Of a stretch of DNA of 64,000 nt, positions 43,781 to 52,038 are shown in pieces; positions within the stretch are counted from its first letter, which is position 1, and each line of letters begins with the position of its first letter. The stretch is from CBDFHV01 sp965247705. GTDB lineage: Bacteria > Pseudomonadota > Alphaproteobacteria > Rhodospirillales > CAMCUA01. The notes beneath the pieces were generated by a model that saw only the letters and a list, made by a program, of their open reading frames with translations, did no database searches and had not been told where the DNA came from. A program made the position numbers and the translations under genes. The stretch lies in contig CBDFHV010000085.1 of assembly GCA_965247705.1 (NCBI GenBank), forward strand, positions 124,001 through 188,000, in the 5' to 3' direction.

Positions 43781-45163
43781 ATGAACCTGACCGCGCGCCT
43801 GGCCGCCTTTGTCGCCGGGCTCACGTACGACGACCTCGACGATTCCTTGCGCGAGCGGGCGCGGTTCTTCCTGCTCGATGCCCTGGGGGTCATGCTGGGC
43901 GGCGCCGCATTCCACCAGGCCAATGGGGAGCGACACCTGACCCATTATCTGGACGCCCTGGCGCCGCCGGGAGACGCCACCATCGTCGGCTCCCAGCGGC
44001 GTACCACGCCGTTGATGGCCGCCTTCGCCAATGGGGTGCTGTGCCGGGTCCTGGAGTGCGAGGACTCCTCCCTCACCGGCCGCATGCACATGAGCCCCGC
44101 AGTCATGCCGGCGATGCTGGCCATCGCCGAGACCCGGGGCGCCTCCGGCCGCCGCGCCATGGCCGCCGTGATCGCCGCCTACGAGGTGGCGATCCGGGTG
44201 GCGCAGGCGATCCAGCCCGCCCACTGGTTCGCCGGCTTTCAGGCCACCGGCACGGTGGGCACGATCGCCGCGGCCGCCGCCGCCGGAAGCCTGCTCCGCC
44301 TCGATGCCCCGACCATGGGGACGGCGCTCGGCATCGGCGGCTCCATATTGCCCCTCAGCAACGGCGATTCCGGGTTCAAGGGCCATACGGTCAAAACCAT
44401 TCACGGCGGCCAGGCGGCCATGGCCGGGGTTCAAGCCGCCCACCTGGCGATGTTCGGCGTCACATCCGGCCCCCTGGAGGGCGAGCCGCCCCGCCACCAC
44501 GCTTTCCTCTACCTGATGGGTGACGGCAAGCCGGACCTGAAGGCGTCGGTTCGCGGACTGGGCAGGGAATGGCGGCTGATGGACACCGCTTTCAAGCCGT
44601 TCCCGGTGGGCCACTTGATCGTCGGACCGCTGGAGATCGTCTTCGCCCTGCAACGGGAGCGCCGGTTTCGGGCTGCCGACGTGGAGAGGGTGGAGATCAC
44701 GTCCTACCGGGAGGCGGTCCACTTCACCGGCGGCTACACCACGCCCGATACCACGGCCACCGAATGCTTCCTCTCCATCCCGTTTTGCGTGGCGGTAGCG
44801 ATTATGGACGGCGAACTGACCTGGCGGCAGCGTCTGGCGATCCGGCTGAAGGATCCCGCCGTACACGAGCTTGCGTCCCGGGTGACGGTCACCGAAGACC
44901 CGGCCATGACCGCCCGCTATCCCCGCGAGTGGCCGGTGACCGTCACATTGCACCTGAATGGGGACGAAGCAATATCCCGCCACCTGGACGATGTCATGTG
45001 GTCGCCCTCGCGTCCCGCGACTTGGGACGATCTGGCGGAAAAATTCATATCCATGGCAGAGCCGCTGATTGGCGGGGACAGTGCCGCCCGAGCCATGGAG
45101 TCGGTCGCGCGCCTGGACGATTTGGATACCCTGACGCCAATCCTGGAATTGGTGCGGCGATAG
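43781..45163 (+). CDS. MmgE/PrpD family protein
   Basis: The protein has 460 residues from the ATG at 43781, which follows a GAAGGGAG ribosome site; the frame is open upstream but not conserved there. The family includes 2-methylcitrate dehydratase (PrpD) and cis-aconitate decarboxylase. Seen are LRERARFFLLDALGVMLGG, a helical core with TMGTALGIGGSIL, KGHTVKTIHGGQAAMAGVQAA, and FKPFPVGHLIVGP-like and VTVTEDPAMTARYPREWP-like segments. The GHTVKTIHGGQA motif matches the conserved KRLHxGxA site of the family. The substrate is unknown. Confidence 0.85.
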   Translation: MNLTARLAAFVAGLTYDDLDDSLRERARFFLLDALGVMLGGAAFHQANGERHLTHYLDALAPPGDATIVGSQRRTTPLMAAFANGVLCRVLECEDSSLTGRMHMSPAVMPAMLAIAETRGASGRRAMAAVIAAYEVAIRVAQAIQPAHWFAGFQATGTVGTIAAAAAAGSLLRLDAPTMGTALGIGGSILPLSNGDSGFKGHTVKTIHGGQAAMAGVQAAHLAMFGVTSGPLEGEPPRHHAFLYLMGDGKPDLKASVRGLGREWRLMDTAFKPFPVGHLIVGPLEIVFALQRERRFRAADVERVEITSYREAVHFTGGYTTPDTTATECFLSIPFCVAVAIMDGELTWRQRLAIRLKDPAVHELASRVTVTEDPAMTARYPREWPVTVTLHLNGDEAISRHLDDVMWSPSRPATWDDLAEKFISMAEPLIGGDSAARAMESVARLDDLDTLTPILELVRR

Positions 45164-45185
45164 GGTTAGCTCCCCAAGAATAGTC

Positions 45186-45605
45186 CTATTTGAGCCACTT
45201 GCTGCAGGGGTAGGTGTCGGACAGGGCGCAGTTGACGGCTTCCGAGATATCCATGGAGCCGATCTCAGGGTGCTTCTTGGCCCAGATGGCGAACATGTTG
45301 CGGGCCTGCTCCGCCTGTACCTCGCGCGGAGGACAGGACAGGCGCATGTCCCGGCGGCGCTGGCCGATCATGATGTGAACCTGCATCAGTCCCAGCAGCA
45401 CCTGGGAGCAGGCAGCCCGAGTCCGTTGGCTGGGCGAACGACACAGGCCAAGGAACTCGACCGCCGAAGAACTCGCCGCGCCCCCCATCGGCGTTGGCGT
45501 TCTCGATGGCCCCGGCTTGGGCTTGAGCCCTTGCGCTGCCGCCGGCATGGAAAACAAGCCGAGAACCAGTGTCAGAGATAGGGTTCTGGCGCAGACTCGA
45601 AGCAT
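45186..45605 (-). CDS. Secreted Rap1a/Tai-like small protein
   Basis: The protein has 139 residues, starting at 45605 because GGAGGG lies just before that ATG. It has a Sec signal peptide (MLRVCARTLSLTLVLGLFSMPAAAQ). The mature part has the spaced Cys pattern of Rap1a/Tai domains: FLGLC, AACSQVLLGLMQ, LSCPPREVQAEQARNMFAIW and NCALSDTYPCSKWLK. Rap1a proteins are immunity proteins for type VI effectors in Serratia, but many members are lone periplasmic proteins. No effector is seen here. Confidence 0.72.
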   Translation of the reverse strand: MLRVCARTLSLTLVLGLFSMPAAAQGLKPKPGPSRTPTPMGGAASSSAVEFLGLCRSPSQRTRAACSQVLLGLMQVHIMIGQRRRDMRLSCPPREVQAEQARNMFAIWAKKHPEIGSMDISEAVNCALSDTYPCSKWLK

Positions 45606-45695
45606 GGCACCCTCCATGGGACATGGGCCGCCTCCGCTTTGGAGCGCGATCCGCGTATCAAGTCTAGGCCATGGGGAATGCTTCGGCCAACGGCT

Positions 45696-46295
45696 CTATC
45701 CGCTGTAGAGGGCCTTGGCCTCCCGGCGGCGGGCATGAAGGATGAACTCCGTATAGCCATTGGGCTGCTCGCGGCCCTTGAACACCAGGTCGCAGGCCCC
45801 CTTGAAGGCAACGCTGCCATCGAAGTCGCCGGCCATGGGGTGGTAGTCGGGATCGCCTGTGTTCTGCATGTCGACGATCGCCGCCATGCGTTTCAAGATC
45901 TCCATCGCCTGATCGAGGGAACACACCCCGTGGTGTAGCCAATTGGCGATATGCTGGCTGGAGATGCGCAAGGTGGCGCGGTCCTCCATCAGCCCGACGT
46001 CGTGGATATCGGGCACCTTGGAGCAGCCGATGCCCTCGTCGATCCAGCGCACCACGTAGCCGAGGAGCCCCTGGGCATTGTTGTCCAGTTCCACCTGTAT
46101 CTCGTCGGTTGGCCAGTTGGGCCGCTCGGCCACGGGGATTGATAGAATGGCGTTGAGGTCGGCCCGCCGCCGGGTGCGAATTTCGCCCTGGCGGGCCATC
46201 ACGTCCACCCGATCGTAGTGAATTGCGTGCAGTGTCGCGGCGCCCGCCTCGGGATGGGCGATCCGCAGGCCACCGGCATCGATTCGTTCTTTCAT
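45696..46295 (-). pseudogene. Malate synthase G reduced to its two ends
   Basis: Full malate synthase G has about 720 residues; this frame gives 199. It opens with MKERIDAGGLRIA, which looks like the normal N-terminus of the family, then continues with HPEAGAATLHAIHYDRVDV and the complete C-terminal domain (ELDNNAQGLLGYVVRWIDEG, CSKVPDIHDVGLMEDRATLR, ISSQHIANWLHHG). The Asp of MEDR is the known catalytic base position, but the TIM-barrel that binds acetyl-CoA, glyoxylate and Mg2+ is missing. The frame is kept, so a short protein could be made, but not an active synthase. An inverted repeat lies upstream. Confidence 0.7.
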
Positions 46296-46366
46296 TGGGC
46301 AACCCCCGCTGGCGACGGGTACGGCGCCGCTGAACGCGCCTCGCAAGGGGGGAAATACATAAAATA

Positions 46367-46405
46367 TTATGCAATGCAGCAAGGATATTGGTGCATTGCA
46401 TAATG
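46367..46405. promoter_or_regulatory. Perfect 13-bp inverted repeat upstream of the malate synthase remnant
   Basis: ATTATGCAATGCA at 46367-46379 is repeated in reverse complement at 46393-46405 with a 13-bp spacer. It lies about 70-110 bp before the malate synthase start in an AT-rich patch, as expected for an operator of a dimeric regulator. Each arm also contains a TGCAATGCA-like half-palindrome. The regulator is not identified. Confidence 0.6.
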
Positions 46406-46564
46406 GCGTTGCCATGAGAAGAACGCCTCGGAAACGGAACGCGGCTCCACCTATCCGAACGGACAATGCGAAATGATGCCCAAACTGCCTATTCCGTCCA
46501 TGGTCACGAAGCGCAGGATGGGGACAAATAGCGTTCAGTCAATGGGATTGGTTGAAACGCTTCC

Positions 46565-46792
46565 ATGGTGGACTTCGAAACCCGACGAAGATCAGACGGG
46601 CTCCGGCCGTTCCCGGGTCGCGGTTGGCGCATGCTGCCGCTGGCGGTCCTGTTGGTCGTGATCGTGATCGGTTGGATCGCCGTCAATGGAAGCCAGATCG
46701 CGTTTTATCGCGACAGTCAACCGGCTTCCCCCATTGCCGATGGTGAGGCGCTGCCCGAATTCGCGCCGGCAGGGGAATCGGCCACGCCCTGA
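46565..46792 (+). CDS. Small membrane protein, 75 residues
   Basis: An N-terminal Arg-rich stretch (MVDFETRRRSDGLRPFPGRG) leads into one hydrophobic segment (MLPLAVLLVVIVIGWIAVNG) and a short acidic tail ending FAPAGESATP. The ribosome site is weak. Its composition and coding bias look real, but nothing is known of its role. It ends just before the terminator of the opposing binding-protein gene. Confidence 0.5.
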   Translation: MVDFETRRRSDGLRPFPGRGWRMLPLAVLLVVIVIGWIAVNGSQIAFYRDSQPASPIADGEALPEFAPAGESATP

Positions 46793-46797
46793 AGGCG

Positions 46798-46825
46798 AAA
46801 AAAGGGGGCGGGTTGGACCCGCCCC
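46798..46825 (-). terminator. Intrinsic terminator of binding protein 3
   Basis: GGGGCGGGT (46805-46813) pairs with ACCCGCCCC (46817-46825) around a 3-base loop. Read on the minus strand it is followed by a run of T (six A bases at 46798-46803 on the plus strand). It lies 32 bp after the stop of the gene at 46857-48431. Confidence 0.85.
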
Positions 46826-46856
46826 TCGATTTCATTGGTTCGCAGGTCGGTTGGCG

Positions 46857-48431
46857 TCAGCTGTTCGGCTTCACGTGCATGGCGTGAGTGACCTCCATCA
46901 GCCGCGGCGTGTAGGTCAAGCCCTTGCGGGCCGCCCACAGGTTCACCTGCCAGTGCAGCGGGATCAGGGCCACGTCCTGCATGTACAGGGCGCCGACCTC
47001 GTGGAGCATCTTCTCCCGCTTGACGGCGTCCAGGGTACGCATGGCTTCTTGCAACTGGGTATCGATGCGGATGTTGGAGTAGCGGCCCCAGTTGGTATGA
47101 CCCAGGGATTTATCCTTGTCCTCGGTATGGATCAGCATCCAATGCTGGGACATGGTCTCGCCGGTGGCGGTGCCGAAGCCCACCATGGCGAAGCTGAAGG
47201 CGGGTGTCTTGCGCTCGCCGCCGTTGCGGGCTTTACCGAAATAGACCGCCTTGGGCTGGGTAACGACTTCCGTCTTGATGCCAACCCTTGTCAACATGGC
47301 GGCGATCGCCTGAATGATCTTCTCGTCGTTGATGTAGCGGTCGTTGGGCCCGTGGATGGTCAAGCGGAAGCCGTTCGGATAGCCGGCCTCGGCCAGCAGC
47401 TTCTTGGCCCCCTCCGGATCGAAAGCCTCGGGCTTTATGTCCGGGTTGTGGCCGAACATGCCGGGCGTCGCGATCTGTCCGGCGGCAACGGCGTTGCCTT
47501 CCATCACCCGATCCACGATGCCCGGCCGGTTGATGGCCTTGGAGATGGCCTTGCGCACCTTCCACAAGCGCAGCGGATTGGGCCACAGGGGTTTGCCGTC
47601 GTTATCGAAGACGAAAGGCGAGATGTCCCGGTTGGAATCAACGGTCATCAGGACGATTCGTTCGCCGGCGCGGCCGATCACGTCAAAGTTGGCATTCTTC
47701 TTCAGATCGGCGACGTCGGTGGTCGGCACTTGGTCAATAATGTCCACATCGCCGTTGAGCAGCGCCGCGACCCGCGACGGGTCGGATTTGATGGGCTTGA
47801 AGACCACCTTTTGCCAGTGCGGCTTGTCGCCCCAGTAGTTGTCATTGCGCTCCAGGACAAGCCGGTCGCCCTGAACCCATTCGGCGATCTTGTAGGCGCC
47901 GGTGCCGATGGCGGCCTTGCCGGTGTTGAAGTTCTCGACCGTGTCGGCCCGCGGGTAGATGTAGAGGACCGACATCTCGTTGGGTAGAAGCGGCTGGGGT
48001 TCGGGGCTTTTGATCCGGATCGTGAAGTCGTCGATCTTCTTGTAGTCCTGGTCCACGATATAGGCACCGGCCGCCGCGCCGACACCCTCGATGGTCTTGG
48101 CGTGGTCGAACGTGATGATCACGTGGTCGGCGGTGAAGGGCGTGCCGTCGTGGAACTTCACCCCCTGGCGGAGTTTGAATTCCCAGGTGGTGTCGTCCAC
48201 CGGCTTCCAGGACACGGCCAAGCCGGGCTGCGGTTTGTTGTCCGCGTCCATCTGCACCAGGTTGTTGAACATGTGGCTGGCGATCTGCTGGTTTGGCGTC
48301 GTCACCCACCAATTGGGATAGAGGGACGTGGTCTCCTGGCTGACGCCGACGGTCAGGGTCTGGGCCAGGGCCGTGCCGGCGGTCAAGGCGGCTACGGCTG
48401 TTGCGGCAAATAAGGCTCCCAAGCGTTTCAT
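46857..48431 (-). CDS. Peptide/nickel-type ABC importer, periplasmic binding protein 3 (orphan)
   Basis: The protein has 524 residues. The ATG at 48431 follows a GGAAGGGG site and starts a Sec signal peptide (MKRLGALFAATAVAALTAGTALAQ). The mature start TLTVGVSQETTSLYPNW and FKLRQGVKFHDGTPFTADHV are typical of SBP_bac_5. HGPNDRYINDEKIIQAIAAM and a VGFGTATGE segment make it most similar to the binding protein at 34824. No permease or ATPase gene lies next to it, so it may feed one of the other importers. It has its own terminator. Confidence 0.92.
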   Translation of the reverse strand: MKRLGALFAATAVAALTAGTALAQTLTVGVSQETTSLYPNWWVTTPNQQIASHMFNNLVQMDADNKPQPGLAVSWKPVDDTTWEFKLRQGVKFHDGTPFTADHVIITFDHAKTIEGVGAAAGAYIVDQDYKKIDDFTIRIKSPEPQPLLPNEMSVLYIYPRADTVENFNTGKAAIGTGAYKIAEWVQGDRLVLERNDNYWGDKPHWQKVVFKPIKSDPSRVAALLNGDVDIIDQVPTTDVADLKKNANFDVIGRAGERIVLMTVDSNRDISPFVFDNDGKPLWPNPLRLWKVRKAISKAINRPGIVDRVMEGNAVAAGQIATPGMFGHNPDIKPEAFDPEGAKKLLAEAGYPNGFRLTIHGPNDRYINDEKIIQAIAAMLTRVGIKTEVVTQPKAVYFGKARNGGERKTPAFSFAMVGFGTATGETMSQHWMLIHTEDKDKSLGHTNWGRYSNIRIDTQLQEAMRTLDAVKREKMLHEVGALYMQDVALIPLHWQVNLWAARKGLTYTPRLMEVTHAMHVKPNS

Positions 48432-48697
48432 GTGATACCCCTTCCAGGACACTGGTTCGGAGACGACGCGCCGGCCGCCCTGGGGGCACGACGACGTCGA
48501 TCAGGAATCGGTGGAAACGCTCAGGGCGCCGCCCGCCTCTCGCCGTCGAACGTCGAAGAGAAGTGGTAGACGGGATCTCCGCGTTTCCAGTGCGACCTTA
48601 AAGGCGCCTGTTCGCCTGTCAACAGGCGTCGGACCATCTTGTTCGGTTGCCGCACGAAGGGCATTGTGCAGAAAGTTGATTCAAAAGGGGAACATGA

Positions 48698-49885
48698 ATG
48701 GCCTTCCTGAGCAAAGCGGTGTTCGACTATCGGCGCGGCTTGATGTGTGACCTGATGCGGGCTCGAGACCTGGACGCCCTGGGATTTCAGGGGCCCGAGT
48801 TCTTTCAGTTCGCCACCAACTACCACACCGACGTGCGCCCCTGGGAGCGGCCGATCCTAGTTGTCGTGCCCATGGACGGCGAGCCCTTCGCGGTGATGAA
48901 CGAGCTGTCCACCAACCACATTCGCATGGCCGAGGAACGGGGAACCCTGTGGGTCACCGACATCACCCTCTATGCCGAGCATCCCAAGGTGACGGCCCGC
49001 CAGCCCCTGGTCTCCCAGTGGCCCGAGGCCGTCGCCGAGACACTCCGCGGCCGCGGTCTCGCCACCGCCCGCATAGGGCTCGAATCGACCGGCGGTCCCA
49101 TGGCGCGGGTCTCGGGCCTGCTGCCGCGGATCGACTTGGTTCCCTTCGAGCGGGAAATGCGCGCCCTGCGCCTGGTCAAACATGGCGAGGAACTGGAAAT
49201 CATGCGCCAGGCTGCGGCCCTTTCCGACTGGGTTCAGGACCGCTACCGGGAAAACATCCGTCCCGGCCGCATGGTCCAGGAGCTGGACCACGCCATGGCC
49301 GGCTTGTTCGCCGAGGAGGGCGCGCGGCGGTTCCCGGGCGAGAACCTGGAAGTGCGGGCCTGGTCCCTCTCCGGTCCCCCTTCGGCCTCGCCCCACGGAG
49401 ACGGTGCGCCCAACGGCCAGCGCATCGAAGAAGGCCACGTTATCGTCAATATCGTGATTCCGCGCCTCAACGGCCTGGTCATCGAGAACGAGCGCACCTG
49501 GTTCTGCGGCAAGCCCAGCAACCGGCAGGCCGCCTATTACGAGACCTCCCGGGCCGCCAACGAGGCGGGCATCGAGGCTGCCGTGGCGGGCAATCCGGTT
49601 GCCGCCATCGACGCCGCCGCCCAGTCGGTCATCGAAAAGGCGGGCTTCGCGGAGTATATTTTCCACCGCACCGGACACGGCATGGGCCTTGCCGGTCACG
49701 AGTTTCCTGAGGACATGGCGTTCAATACCCGCCCTCTGATGGCCGGCGAGGTCTACTCGGTGGAGCCGGGCATCTACGTCTACGGCCTCGGCGGATTCCG
49801 CATGGACGACTCGGTGGTCATCGGCAAGACCCCCGAAGTCCTCACCAAGACAGCCAAGGACATCGGCAGCCAGACAGTGGGGTAA
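48698..49885 (+). CDS. M24-family (Xaa-Pro peptidase/creatinase-like) protein with altered metal ligands
   Basis: The protein has 395 residues in the two-domain creatinase/aminopeptidase P fold. In the pita-bread domain, HRTGHGMGLAGHEFPED gives the conserved His, YSVEPGIYVYG the first Glu, and GGFRMDDSVVIG an Asp where a Glu is usual. The stretch that normally has two Asp ligands reads VNIVIPRLNGLVIENERTW, with Asn or Ile and Glu in their places. It could still bind metal, could use other metals, or could be metal-free like creatinase. It is divergent from the orphan binding protein, with 266 bp between them. Confidence 0.85.
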   Translation: MAFLSKAVFDYRRGLMCDLMRARDLDALGFQGPEFFQFATNYHTDVRPWERPILVVVPMDGEPFAVMNELSTNHIRMAEERGTLWVTDITLYAEHPKVTARQPLVSQWPEAVAETLRGRGLATARIGLESTGGPMARVSGLLPRIDLVPFEREMRALRLVKHGEELEIMRQAAALSDWVQDRYRENIRPGRMVQELDHAMAGLFAEEGARRFPGENLEVRAWSLSGPPSASPHGDGAPNGQRIEEGHVIVNIVIPRLNGLVIENERTWFCGKPSNRQAAYYETSRAANEAGIEAAVAGNPVAAIDAAAQSVIEKAGFAEYIFHRTGHGMGLAGHEFPEDMAFNTRPLMAGEVYSVEPGIYVYGLGGFRMDDSVVIGKTPEVLTKTAKDIGSQTVG

Positions 49886-50015
49886 CGACCTGACATTGGA
49901 GTGAGGAAGCTCGGCGCATTGGGCCCGCGCCCTTGAGGCTGGTCGTCGTGAACGCGGGTTGGCGCCCTGGCGCCCATCCCAAAATGGCGCGGCTGGTCGC
50001 CGGGGCGCGGACGCC

Positions 50016-50098
50016 GGTGCGCGGTTGCCTTCGACGATCTCACGGGGGCGCGGATGGCCGGTTTCCAGTGGCGAATCGTTGGTTCCGGAGCAGCAGAT
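50016..50098 (-). pseudogene. Fragment resembling the end of the lipoprotein at 50751
   Basis: On the minus strand one frame reads ICCSGTNDSPLETGHPRPRE and then IVEGNRAP, which lines up with ICWPGTDDPPTETGYLLPCE and IIEGNRAS at the end of the lipoprotein 0.7 kb away. It has no start or upstream part, so it is a vestige of a duplicated gene. The rest of the gap 49886-50208 holds nothing recognised. Confidence 0.6.
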
Positions 50099-50208
50099 AG
50101 GCCATTCGAGTTTAGGTACCTATCCATCAGCGTAGGATACGATTTCGCTCTTTGATAATATTAATATAATTTATTCAGGGGCTGGTAGAGCTTGGATGGA
50201 GATAGGTG

Positions 50209-50403
50209 ATGAAACAACGAGCTGTGTGTGAAAATTATATTGATTCAGTAAAGGCAAGGTCAATGAAGCGAAAACTGACAAGAATATGCAATGAGATTAT
50301 TCAAATGAAATGCGAAGTTTCCGCGCATTTTGTCGATGTTTCTATCGAATCTCCACACGATCACGATCAGTTCCGAGAACTTGATAAAATAATGCAAGCG
50401 TAA
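50209..50403 (+). CDS. AT-rich small ORF, 64 residues, unknown
   Basis: The gene starts with ATG (a GTG directly before it is in frame) after a GGATGGAGATAG ribosome site. The protein, MKQRAVCENYIDSVKARSMK onward, is charged and helical, without signal or membrane segment. Base composition is far more AT-rich than the neighbours and codons such as AAA, AAT and ATA are frequent, which suggests acquired DNA. I do not recognise the family. Confidence 0.5.
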   Translation: MKQRAVCENYIDSVKARSMKRKLTRICNEIIQMKCEVSAHFVDVSIESPHDHDQFRELDKIMQA

Positions 50404-50750
50404 GGTCAGAGAATGTCAGGTACTTAGAGATCTAAAAGTGTATTGGGACCGTCAAGTCGAGCAGGTAGGTGACTGATGGTTCTTGATGTTGACTTTTGAT
50501 AGGAATTGCTCGAAATCGAACGTAACCCGCCGCGACCCGTGATAGACGGCCGCGGGTCAACCGACTCGGAACGTTGACGCGAGGGGGTGTCAAAAATTCC
50601 AGAAGCCTCCCCGGAACGTGCCCGCGTCTACGCATGGTCTTCGTTTCGGGGTCAGCGAATTGCGACGGCCACTCGAGTTCGACCAGTGGCCGGAAATTCC
50701 GGGGCGCAGCGGGCGGCGGCGATAAAAGGGGGTCGGTGGCCCGGAGCGGG
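50404..50750. other. Intergenic region without a recognised gene
   Basis: The first part continues the AT-rich composition of the small ORF; the second part is GC-rich. Short frames exist on both strands but none has a ribosome site or motif. It ends at the stop of the lipoprotein gene. Confidence 0.4.
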
Positions 50751-51236
50751 TTACGAGGCGCGATTGCCCTCGATGATCTCGCACGGGAGCAAATAGCCGG
50801 TTTCCGTCGGCGGATCGTCGGTCCCCGGCCAGCAGATCAACTCATCGCCCCGAAAATAGAGGGCGATACAGAATTCATGTCCTTGGCTGACGCTATGGCA
50901 CAGGTTGGTGTTCCTGACCGCCCACGTCCCCAAGCTTCGCAATTTACCTCCCAGGGCCGCGGCCTTGAGGACGACCTTGCCGTCGCTTCCGTAGAAGTTG
51001 AGGGTACTGCCGGTGCGCAGGGTATTGCCCGCCACGCGGGCCTTGATATCCGCCTCCGACAGCCTCTGGAAACCGGAGGAGGTCAGGGTGCTGTCGCCGT
51101 CCTGGGCGGGGATGGTCTGGAATCGTTGGAATTGGTCGTCGGGCGGAGTCTGGGACAAGGACTTGGGCGGCGATGTCTGGCACGCGGCCACGACCAGAGT
51201 GCCGGTCAGGGCCATGGCGACGGCAATTGATCTCAT
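50751..51236 (-). CDS. Small predicted lipoprotein
   Basis: The protein has 161 residues. The start at 51236 follows an AGGGGGA site. The signal MRSIAVAMALTGTLVVAAC ends in a lipobox-like VAAC, so Cys19 is probably acylated. The mature part has a flexible Pro/Gln linker, then a compact domain (LSEADIKARVAGNTL, TLNFYGSDGKVVLKAA, GTWAVRNTNLCHSV and FCIALYFRGDELICWPG), a pattern seen in alphaproteobacterial periplasmic hypotheticals. The function is unknown. A decayed duplicate of its C-terminus lies at 50016. Confidence 0.72.
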   Translation of the reverse strand: MRSIAVAMALTGTLVVAACQTSPPKSLSQTPPDDQFQRFQTIPAQDGDSTLTSSGFQRLSEADIKARVAGNTLRTGSTLNFYGSDGKVVLKAAALGGKLRSLGTWAVRNTNLCHSVSQGHEFCIALYFRGDELICWPGTDDPPTETGYLLPCEIIEGNRAS

Positions 51237-51449
51237 CGCGATCCCCCTATTTAAAGGTTCTTGGTACTGGCGAAGTCCTGGTCCCATCATAGGGCAAATC
51301 TCGCCGCCCCATCCACCCCCCCCTCGATCCTGCCGCCGGCCCTGGTCGTCCTGTTGGCAGGATCGGGCGCCTGGCATTATGCTCCCCCGGTCGACTACGA
51401 ACGTACACTGGAGCCGGGTTTCGTGCGCAAAACAATGCCAGGACCGGCA

Positions 51450-51977
51450 ATGGCGAAGCGCGGCGGTTGGTCTCGCCGGCTGGCGAGCCGCGTTCGCGAT
51501 TCCATACCTTTGTTGCCACGCCGCAATCCGGAACGTGCCGCCGAGCCGCCGCCGTCCGTGGTGGGCCATCCCCGTCTGGCGCCGTTTCCCGATCGCACGA
51601 CCGGTCGAAAGACCGTGGCGGTTACCATATTCGGCCTCGATCGAGAGGCCCTGGCGGCGGTGCTCGACAAGGTGGACGCGGTCTGCACGGCGCGGGACGC
51701 GGTACCGGTAGTGCTCACCGATTGCGACGCTTTCGACTTGTTGCGGGAGCGCGACATGCCCTTCGATCATTTGCCGTCGGCGGACCAGCGTGATCGGTTC
51801 GAGCCGGGCCTCGACTGGGCCACCTATTTCGTGCGGCGGTTGGAAGTATTCACCCGCAAGTGGCAACCCGACGGCTATGTTGCCTTCGGCACCCGCTCTC
51901 CCACGCCCGGGTTCAAGGAGAGACTCGATGCCCTGATCGCCGAACGGGCGCCTCGCGAGCCGAGCTCAACCGCTTGA
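51450..51977 (+). CDS. Hypothetical protein, 175 residues
   Basis: The gene starts at the ATG at 51450 after CAGGA; an upstream ATG at 51435 is a weaker choice. The N-terminus is basic (MAKRGGWSRRLASRVRDSI), followed by a Pro-rich linker and an alpha/beta segment with TVAVTIFGLDREALAAVLDK and PVVLTDCDAFDLLRERD, then LDWATYFVRRLEVFTRKWQP. This hints at a nucleotide-sugar or glycosyltransferase-like half-domain, but no catalytic motif can be named. It is read divergently from the lipoprotein. Confidence 0.6.
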   Translation: MAKRGGWSRRLASRVRDSIPLLPRRNPERAAEPPPSVVGHPRLAPFPDRTTGRKTVAVTIFGLDREALAAVLDKVDAVCTARDAVPVVLTDCDAFDLLRERDMPFDHLPSADQRDRFEPGLDWATYFVRRLEVFTRKWQPDGYVAFGTRSPTPGFKERLDALIAERAPREPSSTA

Positions 51978-52038
51978 GCGTTGTTGTGGAGGGCCTGACG
52001 GTTGGGTAACATCGACCACTAGAGGGAGGAAAGTATCG

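Noticed and set aside
43572..43784. A 70-codon plus-strand frame before the MmgE/PrpD gene
   Set aside because: It has no ribosome site, contains scattered Pro, Arg and Gly codons, and overlaps the start of a well-supported gene.
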